DNA of 64,000 nucleotides from NCBI GenBank assembly GCA_035048815.1, contig JAUCBN010000013.1, forward strand, positions 198,501 through 262,500. The letters are read 5' to 3'. The translations under genes and the position numbers were made by a program. This DNA is from Abelmoschus esculentus. Taxonomy: Eukaryota; Streptophyta; Magnoliopsida; Malvales; Malvaceae. How positions within the stretch are numbered: the first letter of the stretch is position 1; the number at the start of each line of letters is the position of its first letter. Shown one piece after another: positions 47,691 through 59,572 of the stretch. The notes under the pieces are model-generated. The model saw only the letters and a program-made list of their open reading frames with translations. It ran no database searches and had not been told where the DNA came from.

Positions 47691-48740
47691 TTCGATACCA
47701 TCCTTAATGGTATCGATATTGTGTACATACTTTCAATGAATGTTCTTGAAATTTTTTCAGGTGTATCGATACGGTATTAGACTGTTTCGATATCATTTGA
47801 AGTTATGAAATTTGGTTTCGAAACCTTTTTAAATTAGTATCGATATCATCTTGTATTTAAAAATTAAATAAAATTTTACAAAGATTTTTAAAGCATTAAA
47901 TATTTTGATTGTTACTTGTCAGTTAGTCTTCAAAAAATAGTTGGTCAGTATCGATACACCCTATAGGCGTTTCAATACCAGATTTGGCAGATTCAAAATG
48001 TTCCGATACAACCTTGTAGCTTTTTCGATACCCCTTATTTTAAAGAATTGTCAGTATCGATATCATGACCAAGCATATTGATACCCTTTATTAAATGCAC
48101 ATAACGATTCTTTCTATTTCAATAGCGTTTTGATACAGGTATCCTAAGTATCGATATTAGTAGTTGCAAAAGTGTATTTATGGTGGGAAGATGAAGTCTT
48201 AACGTCTATATTGATGATACCAACCACTCCAACGATTAAAAATCAATGAAAGGGTATAAAAACAAACATTCAAAGCAGCAACAACAACTATTGATATTCA
48301 AGCAAACATCTAAGCATTTAATCCAACCTTAAATGCTCAGATTGTCAAATTCTTACACTTAACTCTTTGTACTTCATTCTTATTCTTGTAATTGAATTTG
48401 AGAGTGTTAAGCTTGTAATTTGGGTAAATTTTTCTGTGAGAAAAACTTCATTTTGTCATTTTTTAATTTCTTGTAACATTGTGAGGTTAAATCAATCTTT
48501 GAGTAGAAAGATTGACTAGTTGTAACGGTTATCTCTTGAATCGAAAAAAAAATATTGAATTCATTAGTGAATTTGATTGAAAATCTTTAATAAGAACTAA
48601 GGTAGTGAATGTAAAACTTCTTTAAAGTTTGAACCACTATAAATCATTGTGTTCTTTATTTTTCTACATTTTTCTAAACCTTCCACAAAAATTTTAAATT
48701 GTCAATTCACCCCTTTTAACCAATTCTTCAATTGTTTGAT
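47690..48740 (+). mobile_element. Copia-like LTR relic rich in GTATCGATAC
   Basis: From 47690 to 48150 near-palindromic TATCGATAC motifs occur more than a dozen times, alternating with TTTCGATACC. A TATA-like GGGTATAAAAAC lies at 48256. Then comes text typical of the R/U5 part of copia LTRs in dicots: TTGACTAGTTGTAACGG, AAGGTAGTGAATGTA, GAACCACTATAAATCATTG and finally CAATTCACCCC. No second LTR or coding region adjoins, so it is probably a solo or truncated LTR. The lineage is inference from style. Confidence 0.5.
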
Positions 48741-49873
48741 CCACTAAATAAAAAGTGATGACGATATGTATGTACACATTATAGAAACTTATAAAGGTGA
48801 CGAGGGACAATTACATTTTACCTTAAAGTTTTTTTTAGCCTTTTCTCTTTATTTAATTTTCAAAAAAATTTAATTTATTTATAAATTTATTTTTTTATTT
48901 TTAAATATGTATGTTTTATCCTGAATCTCATATCCTAATTAAAGTCTTCTTTGGGTTTGGGCAATAAAGATGACATCCCAGGGCCCTAAGAAGTTAAAAT
49001 TCACTGGTCATTAAAATTAAAATAATTATTATTAAAATTATTTTTTAGTGTTAAATATATTAAAAATTAAGAGATGATAAAGTATAATAATATTTTTTTA
49101 TAAAACTTAAAATTAATGTGAGTTCCTTTATTTTAATTATTTTTAAAATTTTAATTATATTTTTATTATTGTATTATTAAATAAACTTTAAAAGTGTTAG
49201 GAATTAATAGCTTTTATAATTAATTATAAAATTGCTAGTATTTAATTAATTTAGATATTAGTATATTATAGGAACATAATTAAGATTATAATAATATTTA
49301 TGATTTTAAATTGAGAATAAAATTTCATATACGCCTATAAATAATATTTTTATTATTTTTGTTCTTCAAATCTCAATTTCTCATCACATCACATTTTTTT
49401 ATGTTTTTCTCATAACATATTTTGAATTTTTTATTTATAATTCTTAATTCGATATTCAATGACAAGGATTCATTTATTCAAAAAGATTATTGTTTATGAG
49501 ATTTATTATTGATATGCTATAACTAAGTTTGAGACATAGTTTCAACGACAAAAACTCATATACTATCATTCTATACTTTTTTCTTTATAATTTTTATTAT
49601 ATAATGTTTACGCGAAATAATACTCGTAGATGTTGTTTTCTGTAAATTGTTCAGTGTTTAATAAATTTTATTTATGATTTTATTTGATAATTATTGAGTG
49701 TAATAAAAAATAATTTACAAACAAATTTATTTATTATCAATACTTTTTAAATTTATTTATTTAATATTTTTATTAGGGACCTATTTTTAACTTTCCTCTT
49801 AAACCTCTAAAATTTCAAAAACGATTTTGAATCTAACTTCGTATAGAATACATACAAGTCTTATCTCCATTCA
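48741..49873. other. AT-rich intergenic DNA
   Basis: No gene or bounded repeat visible. Confidence 0.45.
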
Positions 49874-50012
49874 CAAAAGAATACATTATTTGAGATCTAC
49901 TGATTGATCTAGTGACCAAGGATGCTCATATTGTCCTATTTTTTATGGGTTCGAATCCCGTTATGAAAAAAAAATTATAATCTCTCTATTTAATCAAAAG
50001 AATACATTGTTT
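49874..50012 (+). mobile_element. tRNA-derived SINE with target-site duplications
   Basis: The body (49892-49994) holds an A-box-like CTAGTGACCAAGGATG, then CTCATATTGTCC, and a clear B box GGTTCGAATCCCG, followed by an A-rich then TCTCT tail. It is flanked by 18-base direct repeats CAAAAGAATACATTRTTT (49874-49891 and 49995-50012) with one mismatch. This is the signature of a plant SINE inserted by target-primed reverse transcription. It is not a tRNA gene: no acceptor stem pairs. Confidence 0.8.
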
Positions 50013-50468
50013 AATAGTTAAGAATAGAGTAAACTATCTGTTTAATATCTCATACAAATTCATGTATTTATGATTTACTATTCAACTATTACCTTTAGAA
50101 AAAACTTAAGACAATACTAACGCGATATTTTTTATTATATTTTAATTTTCACATTTTTTTTCTCTTGTCATGAAAAACACATCTTATTTTTTAATATTTA
50201 CTTCGGCCATTATCCTTTCCTTCGTGTACAATAACAGGAACACGAAGTGTATCGTGCGCAAGGTGACGATTTCCATGCATAGATCTGGGTTTCATCTCCA
50301 ATCACGACAGAGTTGATTGTCTGTCAGTTTAAAATGGGACGACTTCCACTATGTTCATCTCAAACAAATTATGTGCTTACAAGCAGCTTAAAACAGCGTC
50401 TCAGCCAGATCTTAAAATTTACTAATTCATCACTAGGGACACATTTGCCGGTTCTGTAACCGAGACGT
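50013..50468. other. Upstream region of CHY1
   Basis: Promoter and leader of CHY1; a short TATATTTTAATTTTCAC stretch is the only TATA-like text. No other gene is visible. Confidence 0.4.
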
Positions 50469-53400
50469 ATGGCTTCATCCGTTTCTTCACAACATGATCA
50501 GGTGAGTCTTCTTTTAGGACACTCTCTTGGCTTCTCAATTGAGATTATATTAACTTAAAGGCATATGTAAAAATATTCTTAACATTCGATCGAATAGTTA
50601 ATTTTTTTTATATTCGTTTTTAAAACACTTTAACCATTAACGTTTTATTCTGCGCCATAATGGCTTGACATAATGATAATTAGCATTTTGTCAAGTCAAC
50701 ACCGTTATTTATATAACATTGTTATGTCAGCGTGTACTGTTATGCATGTTTGTCGTGTTATTTTAAGAGATTGATTATTAGTTGACTAATAATTTTTATC
50801 CACGAAGAGATCAGTTTAATCCAAAAATAAAAGATTAAAGATTAAAATATTTAAAAGATATGGACCAAAATGATTATCTAATCAAAACGTAAGAGACAAT
50901 GTCTTTTTACATTATGCCTAACTTAAATTCAATTCAAATCTCTATATTTCTTTACAAATGAAACCATTTAACGTTAAATGTTAAAGTTCTTAAAAAAATA
51001 AATAAAGTTTATGACGACTATTTTAATCAAAGACGGAACTATATGATGTTGAGAGAGAAAATTACCTTCCCACTTTAAAGAATTTTTTTAAAAAATTGTT
51101 TATATATAAATATATCTTCCACTTTTAAATATTTATGTTTTATCCCGACTTTAAATCTTGTTCCATCCTGATCTCAACATTTCTACTTGCTTCTGAGATG
51201 AATTTTGTTATATTTATATTTCTTCTTTGCCTCTGCAGATTGTAGTGAAAGTAAATTCATTTGCCAGAATTCTAACCCTCAACAGGCCCACGCAGCTCAA
51301 TGCCCTTTCATTTCAGATGGTATGATATGTTGTTTAATTAAACTCAAGTTTAATTATTTTCACCAACAAGACGATTTTTGGGCATAATCAAGTAGAGAGC
51401 TGCAAATATGAGGTGACGATAGGTAATACTCACTCGTCATTAGATGAGTTGAGAGTCATCGAAGATCAAGGCTAATCAAGTAGAGTCATCGATAGGTAAT
51501 AATTTTTCCTTTCCACCATCTAGATGTGGTCCCAACCAATTAAATTAGTACACATCATATATTTTTTCTATATCATATTCACACATAAGCATCGTCCAAA
51601 TCATCCACTTTAATGTCTTTAATTTTAAAAAAAATATTATCAAAGATTTCTTGTGTTGTCTTTCTCTTTATTCTTTAAAATTTTCCATAATCAATTTCTT
51701 CTTCTTTATAGATTTGGGGTTTAGGGTTCAAAAAAAACTGATTAAGAAAAATTTTGAAGAATAAAGAGAAAGACAACACAAAAATTCTTTGGTAAACTTT
51801 TTTTTTTAAATTAAAGATAATAAAATGAATGATTTGGACAATGCTTATGTGTGAATATGATATAAAAATATATATAATGTATATTAATTTAATTGATTAA
51901 GACCATATCGTAGATGGTGAAAAAGTTTAATATAATAATTTATTCAATACATATTTTTTTTGTTTCCTCAAACAAGAACATAACTTGTAAATTCTGTTCT
52001 GAAATTAAAAGGAATAATATTTAATATACAATTTAATTAATACAATCTTTTTTGATTATGTTACTTTAGTTCACATATTAATATATATACGTGGATATAC
52101 GATATTACTGTCTCTTTATTTTATCAAATATTAGCTTTCCAATACTTTTAATCGTGCTTTTCTTTTCTATTTTTATAATTTTTACATGCTTGTCTTAAAT
52201 TATATCAGTATAGTCATAATGTTTTCTCTTTCAATGATAGATTTCTAGATTATTACAACTTTTTCTCGACTACGAGGAGGACCCAAGGGTTAAGCTGGTT
52301 ATACTGAAGGTACACACCTCTATAGATAAATTTAAGTATCATTTTCGTTTATTTTATTAAAATAAATAATCTGAAAATAAGAAAAATAACATGAAATTAA
52401 TTATAAAAAAATTAAATCAGATTATATTTTAAGAATTGAAGTGAAAATAAATTATTTGTTATCAGGGGAAAGGAAGAGCATTTTGTGCTGGGGGAGATGT
52501 TGCAGCTGTTGCACGAGATATTAAAACAGGTATGGATTCTTTTATTTCTCGTATACAGTTAGTTTAGGGCGTAAATCGTCTATCTCTTATATATATATAT
52601 ATATAAATTTAATAAATGATTTTAATTTAAATTATTATTATTATTATGCTCTAGGCGGATGGAAAACACATCTTAACTATTTTATGAAGGGATACACCTT
52701 GAACTATTTGATGGCAACCTACAGCAAACCACAGGTAAACTAAATTTTGTAAAAGTCTATTATTTGATTTTTTTTAGTTACATTATGAAAAACAAGATAC
52801 AGTTTGCTAATTAAATTTAATTTTATTGTAATTATAGTGACTGAAGACTAATTGATAGTTAAGTTTACTTAATAGTAAAATATTTATAATTAAGATGTCT
52901 TATATAATAATTTTTTTCTGATTAGGTATTTGGATCTATAATAGAGTAAGTTTGAACTTAGAAGAAATTATTTATAGAGATATGATTTTTTTGTGACCTT
53001 TTCGATTATTATGGTTATGTTGTAGAGATAATTTTGTCGGGGATGTTAAGACAGTGTTTTAAGGGTGTAAATCGGTTATCTCTTTTTCATACATCCTTTT
53101 ATTTTTTTGTTTTAAATTAGAGATTTAGGGTTTAAGGGTTAGAGTTTAAGGTTAAGAGTTGTGGATAGACAGAGGGTTTTTACTCGTGTTTTAGATCTCA
53201 AATAATTTTTTATAAAAGAGCATTTATGGTATGACGATTTTATCCTTTATCATGCATGCATGTATATGACTTTTCTAATTGTGAAAATGAAAATGTTATT
53301 GAAGGTTTCAATTCTTAATGGCATCGTTATGGGAGGTGGGAATGGTATTTCATTGCATGGTAAATTTCGTGTTGCAACTGAGAAAGCGGTATTTATTTCT

Positions 53401-56400
53401 TTTTTTTCTTCTTAAAAATAATTTAAAAGCTTCTTGCATAAATTAGGGGGAAATGGATCTATTAGCATTCTTAGTGAAAATAATAAATGTATTTTCTAAT
53501 GGTTTCTGCATGTTATTTTAAATTTTTATTAAGAAAAAATAAGGTATTTAAAGTTTATTTTAAAATATCGATAAATTTCTATAGTGCAGGTAGGAAAATG
53601 TTATATGCAGGTGACGCTTTTTATTTTTTAATATTGTTTTATAAAATTTGAAAGGAAAACGCGCCGCTTGCACGTGACGTTCTTCTATCCGCACCATAGA
53701 AATTAGTCTGGATTCCCAAATATATGTAAGAATCGTTTATATTCCAAAATAAAGATTTAGGTTGAATTATTTTTATAATTTTTTTTTTTTACTTTATACA
53801 TTTACTATTAATTGGCTAGAATCAGATGCTAGGTGTAGACAATTGATTTTTTTTTCCTAATAATTTTATATTGGATGTTATGTAGGTTTTTGCAATGCCG
53901 GAAACTGCTTTGGGATTTTTCCCGGATGTTGGAGCCTCTTATTTCTTATCAAGACTCCCAGGATTTTTTGGTACTCCTTTTATATTCTTGAATATCTTAT
54001 ACATGCCCTTTAATTATTTTTTTAAATTTTTATATTATATTGATTACTTATTTAAAATAAAGGCTTGTCTCTTTGTTGATTGTCGGGATGAAGTAGACGA
54101 GAAATGAAAAAAATATGGAAGAATACTCTTAAAAGGATTTATAAACTTAAAATGTGAGTTGTATCTATTGTTTCAACCAAGTCGAGTTAAAAAAATAAAT
54201 TATTTGAGTTGACGAGTTTAATTTTATCATTCGAACTTTCATTCAAAAAATTTCGAATTGAGTCGAGTCGAGTCGAGTTGAAAAAAATTGAATTCTTATA
54301 AAAATTTAATTTTAATTATTTATTATATTATAGTACGATTTGATTGTAATTTAAACGACCTTCACTAATCATATAAGATAAGTATATATATTTCTTTATA
54401 TTTTTCATATATGATAATATTTCTTCATGTTTTTCTAATTATTACAAATTTTGAGTTATTCGAATTTCTATTTTACAGTTCAAACTTTATTTGAAATTTT
54501 TTCGAGTCGAGTTTATGAAATTTTGAGTTGAGTCAACATGAGTCGATTATTTTTACTTCGAGTCGAGTTATTTATTTTTTTCGAGTCTATTCGAGTTTTA
54601 CTCAGCCCTATTCTTCATAGTAATTTCATTTTAAAATTCACTCATTCATATATCCTAGTTAATTACATTTATGTATGTCTAATAACTTAGATCGTAATAA
54701 CTACTTTTAGTTTTCGCTCAGGACCCCAAAAATCTCTGAGATGACACTATTTATGAACGAATAAGAGTTAATATTGTTGCACTAGTCTTCATAATTTCCA
54801 TTTGTCAGATGAGGAAATTGAAATCAAAACATTTTTTATTGGTCATATAATATCACTATTGAATCAAAACTCTAACACTCCTTTAATGGGAGGATGTGAA
54901 AGAGAAATAACAAAATCATAGGGGAAGAAACACTCTTAAAAGGATTTATAAACTTAAAATATGAATTATTTCTATTGTTTTATCATATACAACACTTGAT
55001 AGAGTGGTTGTAGGTGATTATTAGAATAATTACATTCATTAATCTTCCAAGTACAAGCATTCACTGAATCTATGTATTATAGTTAAGTACATTCATGCAT
55101 GATTAATACATTCTTCTAACATGAATAAAAGATTAGAATATTCAAATTATAATATTCAATAATTAATAATTATAATAGCTATTTGTGATTTTCAGTGGGT
55201 CTATTTTGATTCTAAAAAATAATTTATATTATATTATATTTTTTATCAAACCAAAAATATATATACCAGAATTTTCTTTATGTTTATCTTGAAATAGCTT
55301 ATCATCTTTTGCCAGGAGAGTATCTTGGTCTTACTGGTGCCAGATTGGATGGTGCAGAAATGCTTGCTTGTGGCCTTGCAACTCATTTTGTCCCTTCCGC
55401 AGTATGATTTCTAACCTAAACTAGGGTTGAATTCAAAATATGTTTGATACAATATAGATTTATGGTTGGTTGATAAAACATGACGGAGGAAAACACATAG
55501 AAGTGTCAGGTTTGCTAAAAAAAGTTAGCATGCATGTTTATTCTTATTTGTGTAATTGTTCTACAACAATCTTTGAAAGTCAAAATTTAGAAGCGGAATC
55601 AGAAATTTATTCAAGGAGCGTTATTTTTCAATAATATTTAAGAAGGATTAATTATTTATAAATGAGTGTTTTTAATTTTAAAATGGGTGCTATTTTATTT
55701 ATAAAAGAGGTGTCATTTGTATAACATAAGAAAAAAAATATTTTTCAAAAAATTTTAGGGTTTCATCAAACATCTTATTCCATTCTATGACTCTGCCCAT
55801 GATTGTCGGGTGCAAATCGTCTACATCTTTTCCATACCTTTATTTGTGCATCTGTTTTATATTAGAGGGTCTAGGGTGTAAGGTTTAGGGTTTAATGTTA
55901 GGGATTGTGGTTAGGGAATTAGAGGTATGTTGTATTTTTAAGGTGTAAGGTTTAGGGTTTAGGATATAAAAAATAAGGATTAGGGTTTAAAACTCAATTT
56001 TTAGAAATTTTCAATAGGAGGCATGATAAGGCATAGGATTTTTACCCATGACTGTCACCCAATAACATATGATTCAATATCATATAGAGCTACATATTAT
56101 CAATAACCAGATTCATCTTTAAAGGTTTCCCAAATGAGATTCTTTGATAGAAAAAGCTACTTTTCTAGATCAAACCATACATAAGAAAGGGTTGCTCAGA
56201 GTTTTGGTATGAGATTTTTTTCCTTGTAAGAAAACTTTTAACCCTACTCTTCTATCTAATCTTTAAAATCTATGCTCAATTATATCCAAACTAGACAGGT
56301 TTAATCTTTGTTTCTTTATGTCTTATAAACTTCACTTTTTGTTTTTAACAATTTTGAACATCCTATGTTTACATGTTTTCACTTAATCAACAGAGATTAC

Positions 56401-57580
56401 CCATGTTAGAAGCTGCATTATGTGATGTCGATTCCAGTGATCCGACACATATTTCATCAATTATTGATCAATACTCTGAGCAACCCTCGGTAAAAGAACA
56501 GTCTCTGTGCAACAGGTGAGATTTCCATTATCATTACATTTTCCTCATTACTGGTTTGATATCTTCTTCCACCAAGGGAGGGAGGAAGACAACTGATAGT
56601 AAATATAAAAAATATGACAGATTATATGGATGCAGATTCAATGTCATTGACAGATGCTTCTCTCAGAAAACAATTGAAGAAATTTTACTTGCTCTTGTAA
56701 GTTAATACTTCAATTCTGAAACACTAATTAGTGCACTCATTTAATGTTTCTTGCATGTGTTTACGGGGTCGGAGTCGTGTTGGCCGCAAGAGGGGCTCTT
56801 GCACCTCCCAAATTTTTTGTTATAATTATATTTAAAGTCCTTAATTTAAATAGTAATACAATAAGACTTTTGCCCCTCCCAAATCTTATAATGTTCGATC
56901 CTGGCTCTGTCTTGTGTTTACACAGGAGAGAGAGCTCGCTGATCGACAGGAGGAATGGATCTCTTCTACAATCGAAACACTGAAGAAGGCTTCACCTACT
57001 AGTCTTAAAATTTTTCTTAGATCAGTAAGACATATGAATATTATCCTCTTAACCCTTGTTTGTTTAAAGCCTGATGAGTTTTTAGCATAAATTGACTTCC
57101 TCTCACCATATCAGATTAGAGTAGGAAGATTCCAAGGAGTAGGAACATGCCTCGTTCGTGATTATAGAATGGTTTGCCATGCCATGCGTGGAGAATTCAG
57201 CAAAGACTTTCTTGAGGTTTCAACTGTTTCAAATTTATGCATGTTGACTTGCTTTTGTTCTTACCATCCTTCAACTAATTATAATTTTACTTCATAGGGT
57301 TGTCGGGCCATACTGCTAGATAAAGATAAGAACCCAAAGGTTTGATTTTGTTTCCTGAATCTTTATTACATAAATTCTATGATGTCTCAGAAATTTGAGT
57401 AATGGGTTGAATTAGCTTCTCTTTTTGTTTTGTTAGTGGGATCCGTCGAAATTAGAACTTGTCACAGAGGCTACAGTTGACAGATATTTCTCCAAGGTGA
57501 ACCATGAAGATTGGGAAGATCTCAAGCTTCCGGTTAGATCCAAATTCAGAGTTCCACTGCATGTCATTGCAAAGCTTTAG
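50469..57580 (+). CDS. CHY1: 3-hydroxyisobutyryl-CoA hydrolase, peroxisomal (CHY1)
   Basis: Fourteen exons: 50469-50501, 51239-51319, 52241-52309, 52466-52529, 52655-52734, 53305-53388, 53886-53970, 55316-55401, 56394-56515, 56636-56696, 56926-57024, 57115-57216, 57298-57339 and 57437-57580. All are GT-AG and in phase, giving 383 residues. The protein has the crotonase fold: LNRPTQLNALS, the oxyanion-hole segments RAFCAGGDV (65-73) and MGGGNG (118-123), and the hydrolase-specific Glu143 (MPET) and Asp151 (FFPDVGAS). It releases 3-hydroxyisobutyrate from its CoA ester in valine breakdown. The C-terminal tripeptide AKL is a type 1 peroxisomal targeting signal, as in Arabidopsis CHY1. Introns 2, 5 and 8 carry MITEs, intron 7 another repeat. 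Confidence 0.95.
51503..51928. mobile_element. Hairpin MITE in CHY1 intron 2
   Basis: Two arms of about 190-200 bases, 51503-51700 and 51730-51928, are inverted copies of each other (matching phrases include ATCATATTCACACATAAGCA on the left and its reverse complement on the right, and TTGTGTTGTCTTTCTCTTTA). The short loop contains GGGGTTTAGGGTT. Noncoding. A transcript would fold into one long hairpin. Confidence 0.8.
52566..52588. repeat. Fragment of the telomere-motif MITE end
   Basis: AGGGCGTAAATCGTCTATCT matches the left end of the MITE at 55807-56047, then runs into a (TA)n tract. Only one end is present. Confidence 0.45.
53062..53190. mobile_element. Telomere-motif MITE copy in CHY1 intron 5
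   Basis: Starts AGGGTGTAAATCGGTTATCT and has central TTTAGGGTTTAAGGGTTAG motifs, ending GGGTTTTTACTCGTG. It is shorter than the copies at 43322 and 55807, with most of the right arm lost. Confidence 0.55.
54179..54610. mobile_element. GAGTCGAGT-rich repeat in CHY1 intron 7
   Basis: Dense TCGAGTCGAGT phrases at both sides of an AT-rich centre. The right end, read in reverse, is TAGGGCTGAGTAAAACTCGA, similar to the AGGGTG-type ends of the elements at 24122 and 26234. The left end is less clear. Confidence 0.5.
55807..56047. mobile_element. Telomere-motif MITE copy in CHY1 intron 8
   Basis: The left end CGGGTGCAAATCGTCTACAT is inverted at the right end (GGGTAAAAATCCTATGCCTT in reverse complement). 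The centre holds TTTAGGGTTTA, TTGTGGTTAGGG and further degenerate copies. Noncoding. Confidence 0.65.
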
Positions 57581-58084
57581 ATGATCATGTTTGAGTATAG
57601 GGCATGTGAATGTCACTCTTTGTGAGATTTGTTACTTTTAGAAGAAGAGTGGCATGTTTGTTATGAAACTTATAACTAAATAACCTCTAGGGTAATTTGG
57701 CATTCTTTTTTATTCTAAAAGATCATCAATAATTGTTTTTTCTTGACTTTTTTTTTTAATTTTTTCGACTTTCAATGATCTTTAATACGGTTAAATCAAA
57801 ATTTATATATTTTTTTTAATTTTTTCAAGCTTTCTTATCTTTATCTTCATTGTTTTTTTAAATTTTTAGATAATTTATCATCCTTGAACTTATTCGCGTA
57901 TTTTGATTTGAAATCAAACTATTGTATTTATTATGCTATGGATATTTATTATTTTTTGATGTCTATTGTGGTTAAAAAATTATGTATTAAATAAAATTTT
58001 AATTTTTAATAGTAATTCATTCAATATAAATTATTATTTTTGATTAAATAGAGATTATATTATCATACCATAATTAAAACCATA

Positions 58085-58140
58085 CAAGATGAGATAATAT
58101 GAGCATCCTTAATCACTAAGTCAACTAGTGGATCTCATTC
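58085..58140 (-). repeat. SINE fragment, antisense
   Basis: On the minus strand reads GAGATCCACTAGTTGACTTA, GTGATTAAGGATGCTC and ATATTATCTCATC, matching the 5' half of the SINE at 49892. The B box is missing. Confidence 0.6.
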
Positions 58141-58234
58141 AATATAAATTATTTGTTAAGTTTAAATTAAATTAAAGTTTTAACTTTCATGGTCATGTCA
58201 TAATATGTACAATTACATATTTACATTCATGTCA

Positions 58235-58372
58235 AAATTTTGTGTATATTTATATTTAATCAAATTTTATTATATGTTATAATAATAATATACGAACTGA
58301 ATTAACTTATTAAATTTTGTGTATATTTATATTTAATCAAATTTTATTATATGTTATAATAATAATATACGA
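58235..58372. repeat. Tandem duplication, 77-base period
   Basis: About 60 bases starting AAATTTTGTGTATATTTATA and ending AATAATATACGA occur at 58235 and again at 58312, nearly identical, separated by a short diverged piece. Confidence 0.85.
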
Positions 58373-58906
58373 GTTGAACTTATCAAAATTTGAATTTTTT
58401 TTATATTTTATGTTAGAATAAAATTATATTTTACATGTATATATTTATTAGTATTGTAAAAAAATCAATGATAATGACATGTTATATGATATATGTAGAA
58501 TGAGGCTAGATGCCATATTATTTAAAATATATTATCACATAAATGACATATCAATATCGTTAAATTTTTAACGGTCTAATCATTATGTTAGTTAAAAAAA
58601 TAAGTTATTTGTCAAAAAGACATAGGGTAAGGGTTAAATTTATCAAAAAATAGAATAAAGGCCGAAATAATAAAAATTATAAATGTTAAGAGTTAAAATT
58701 ATCTTTATGTCTTAGTACTAAATATATTAAATTCTTACTATAAAATATAATTACCCATTTTAATCAAGGCTTATCATGTTATCATAGTAATGTCCATAAT
58801 TCTTATTTTTTGAATGAGTTAATACTAAATTTATAGAATTATTATAACGTATAACAAAAAGGGGTTCTTTTTAAATATTACTATAACATATAATAAATTT
58901 TGGAAG

Positions 58907-58957
<51 letters not shown>

Positions 58958-58977
58958 ATAATAATAATAATAATAAA
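58907..58977. repeat. TTA/TAA microsatellite
   Basis: About 16 TTA-type units switch directly to about 7 TAA-type units, so the tract is partly self-complementary. Confidence 0.9.
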
Positions 58978-59377
58978 ATTTGATTAAATATAATCAAATA
59001 AAAATATAAGAAAGAAAAGATTGAATTTAGATATTCATGTGACACTATTAAGTTTAAAATTTTATTAAATAATTCAATGTTTAGCAATAATTCAATACGC
59101 TTAATATTAACTCATTCAAAATAAATTATTTATCAGGTTAATATGAATTATATGCTTAATATGAATTAATATACTAATTATGTCAAATTCAAACTTAATA
59201 CAAATTTGAAACTTGAATTAACCCAACTTAAAATTAAACTGACCTAAAATAAACTTGACTTAAAGTTCACTCGAACCTTAATTAACCCATCAATTAACTA
59301 ATTTAGATTTGAACCGTTTTGACCTGACCTAAAATGAACTTCCCAAAATAAACTCGGTCTGAAATTGAGTCGCACCC

Positions 59378-59572
59378 TGTTAGACTAATAACTTGTTAGC
59401 TGTTAATTGGTTAGCTTGTTATTAGAGTCCGTTCTATTTTGGGTTATAAATGCCCAGTCTTTGTATTGAATTAGATCATCTTCTGTTCTGTGCTTTCAAT
59501 AAAAATCAGATCTTATTTTTTCATAATCTGTTCACTTCTTATCCACCATATCACTATGGCATCATTCTCACA
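59378..59572 (+). repeat. 5' LTR
   Basis: Left long terminal repeat of the copia-type element, TG...CA bounded, followed at once by the primer-binding site. Confidence 0.85.

Larger units (their letters stand above)
57581..59377. other. AT-rich intergenic DNA downstream of CHY1
   Basis: CHY1 3' UTR, then noncoding DNA. Contains a minus-strand SINE fragment (58085-58140), a 77-base tandem repeat (58235-58372) and a TTA/TAA microsatellite (58907-58977). From about 59180 an unusual run of 'GACCTAAAATRAACTT' phrases continues beyond the copia-type insertion. Confidence 0.5.

Noticed and set aside
49892..49994. tRNA gene
   Set aside because: A and B boxes are present, but no acceptor or anticodon stem forms, and the flanking direct repeats and tail identify a SINE.
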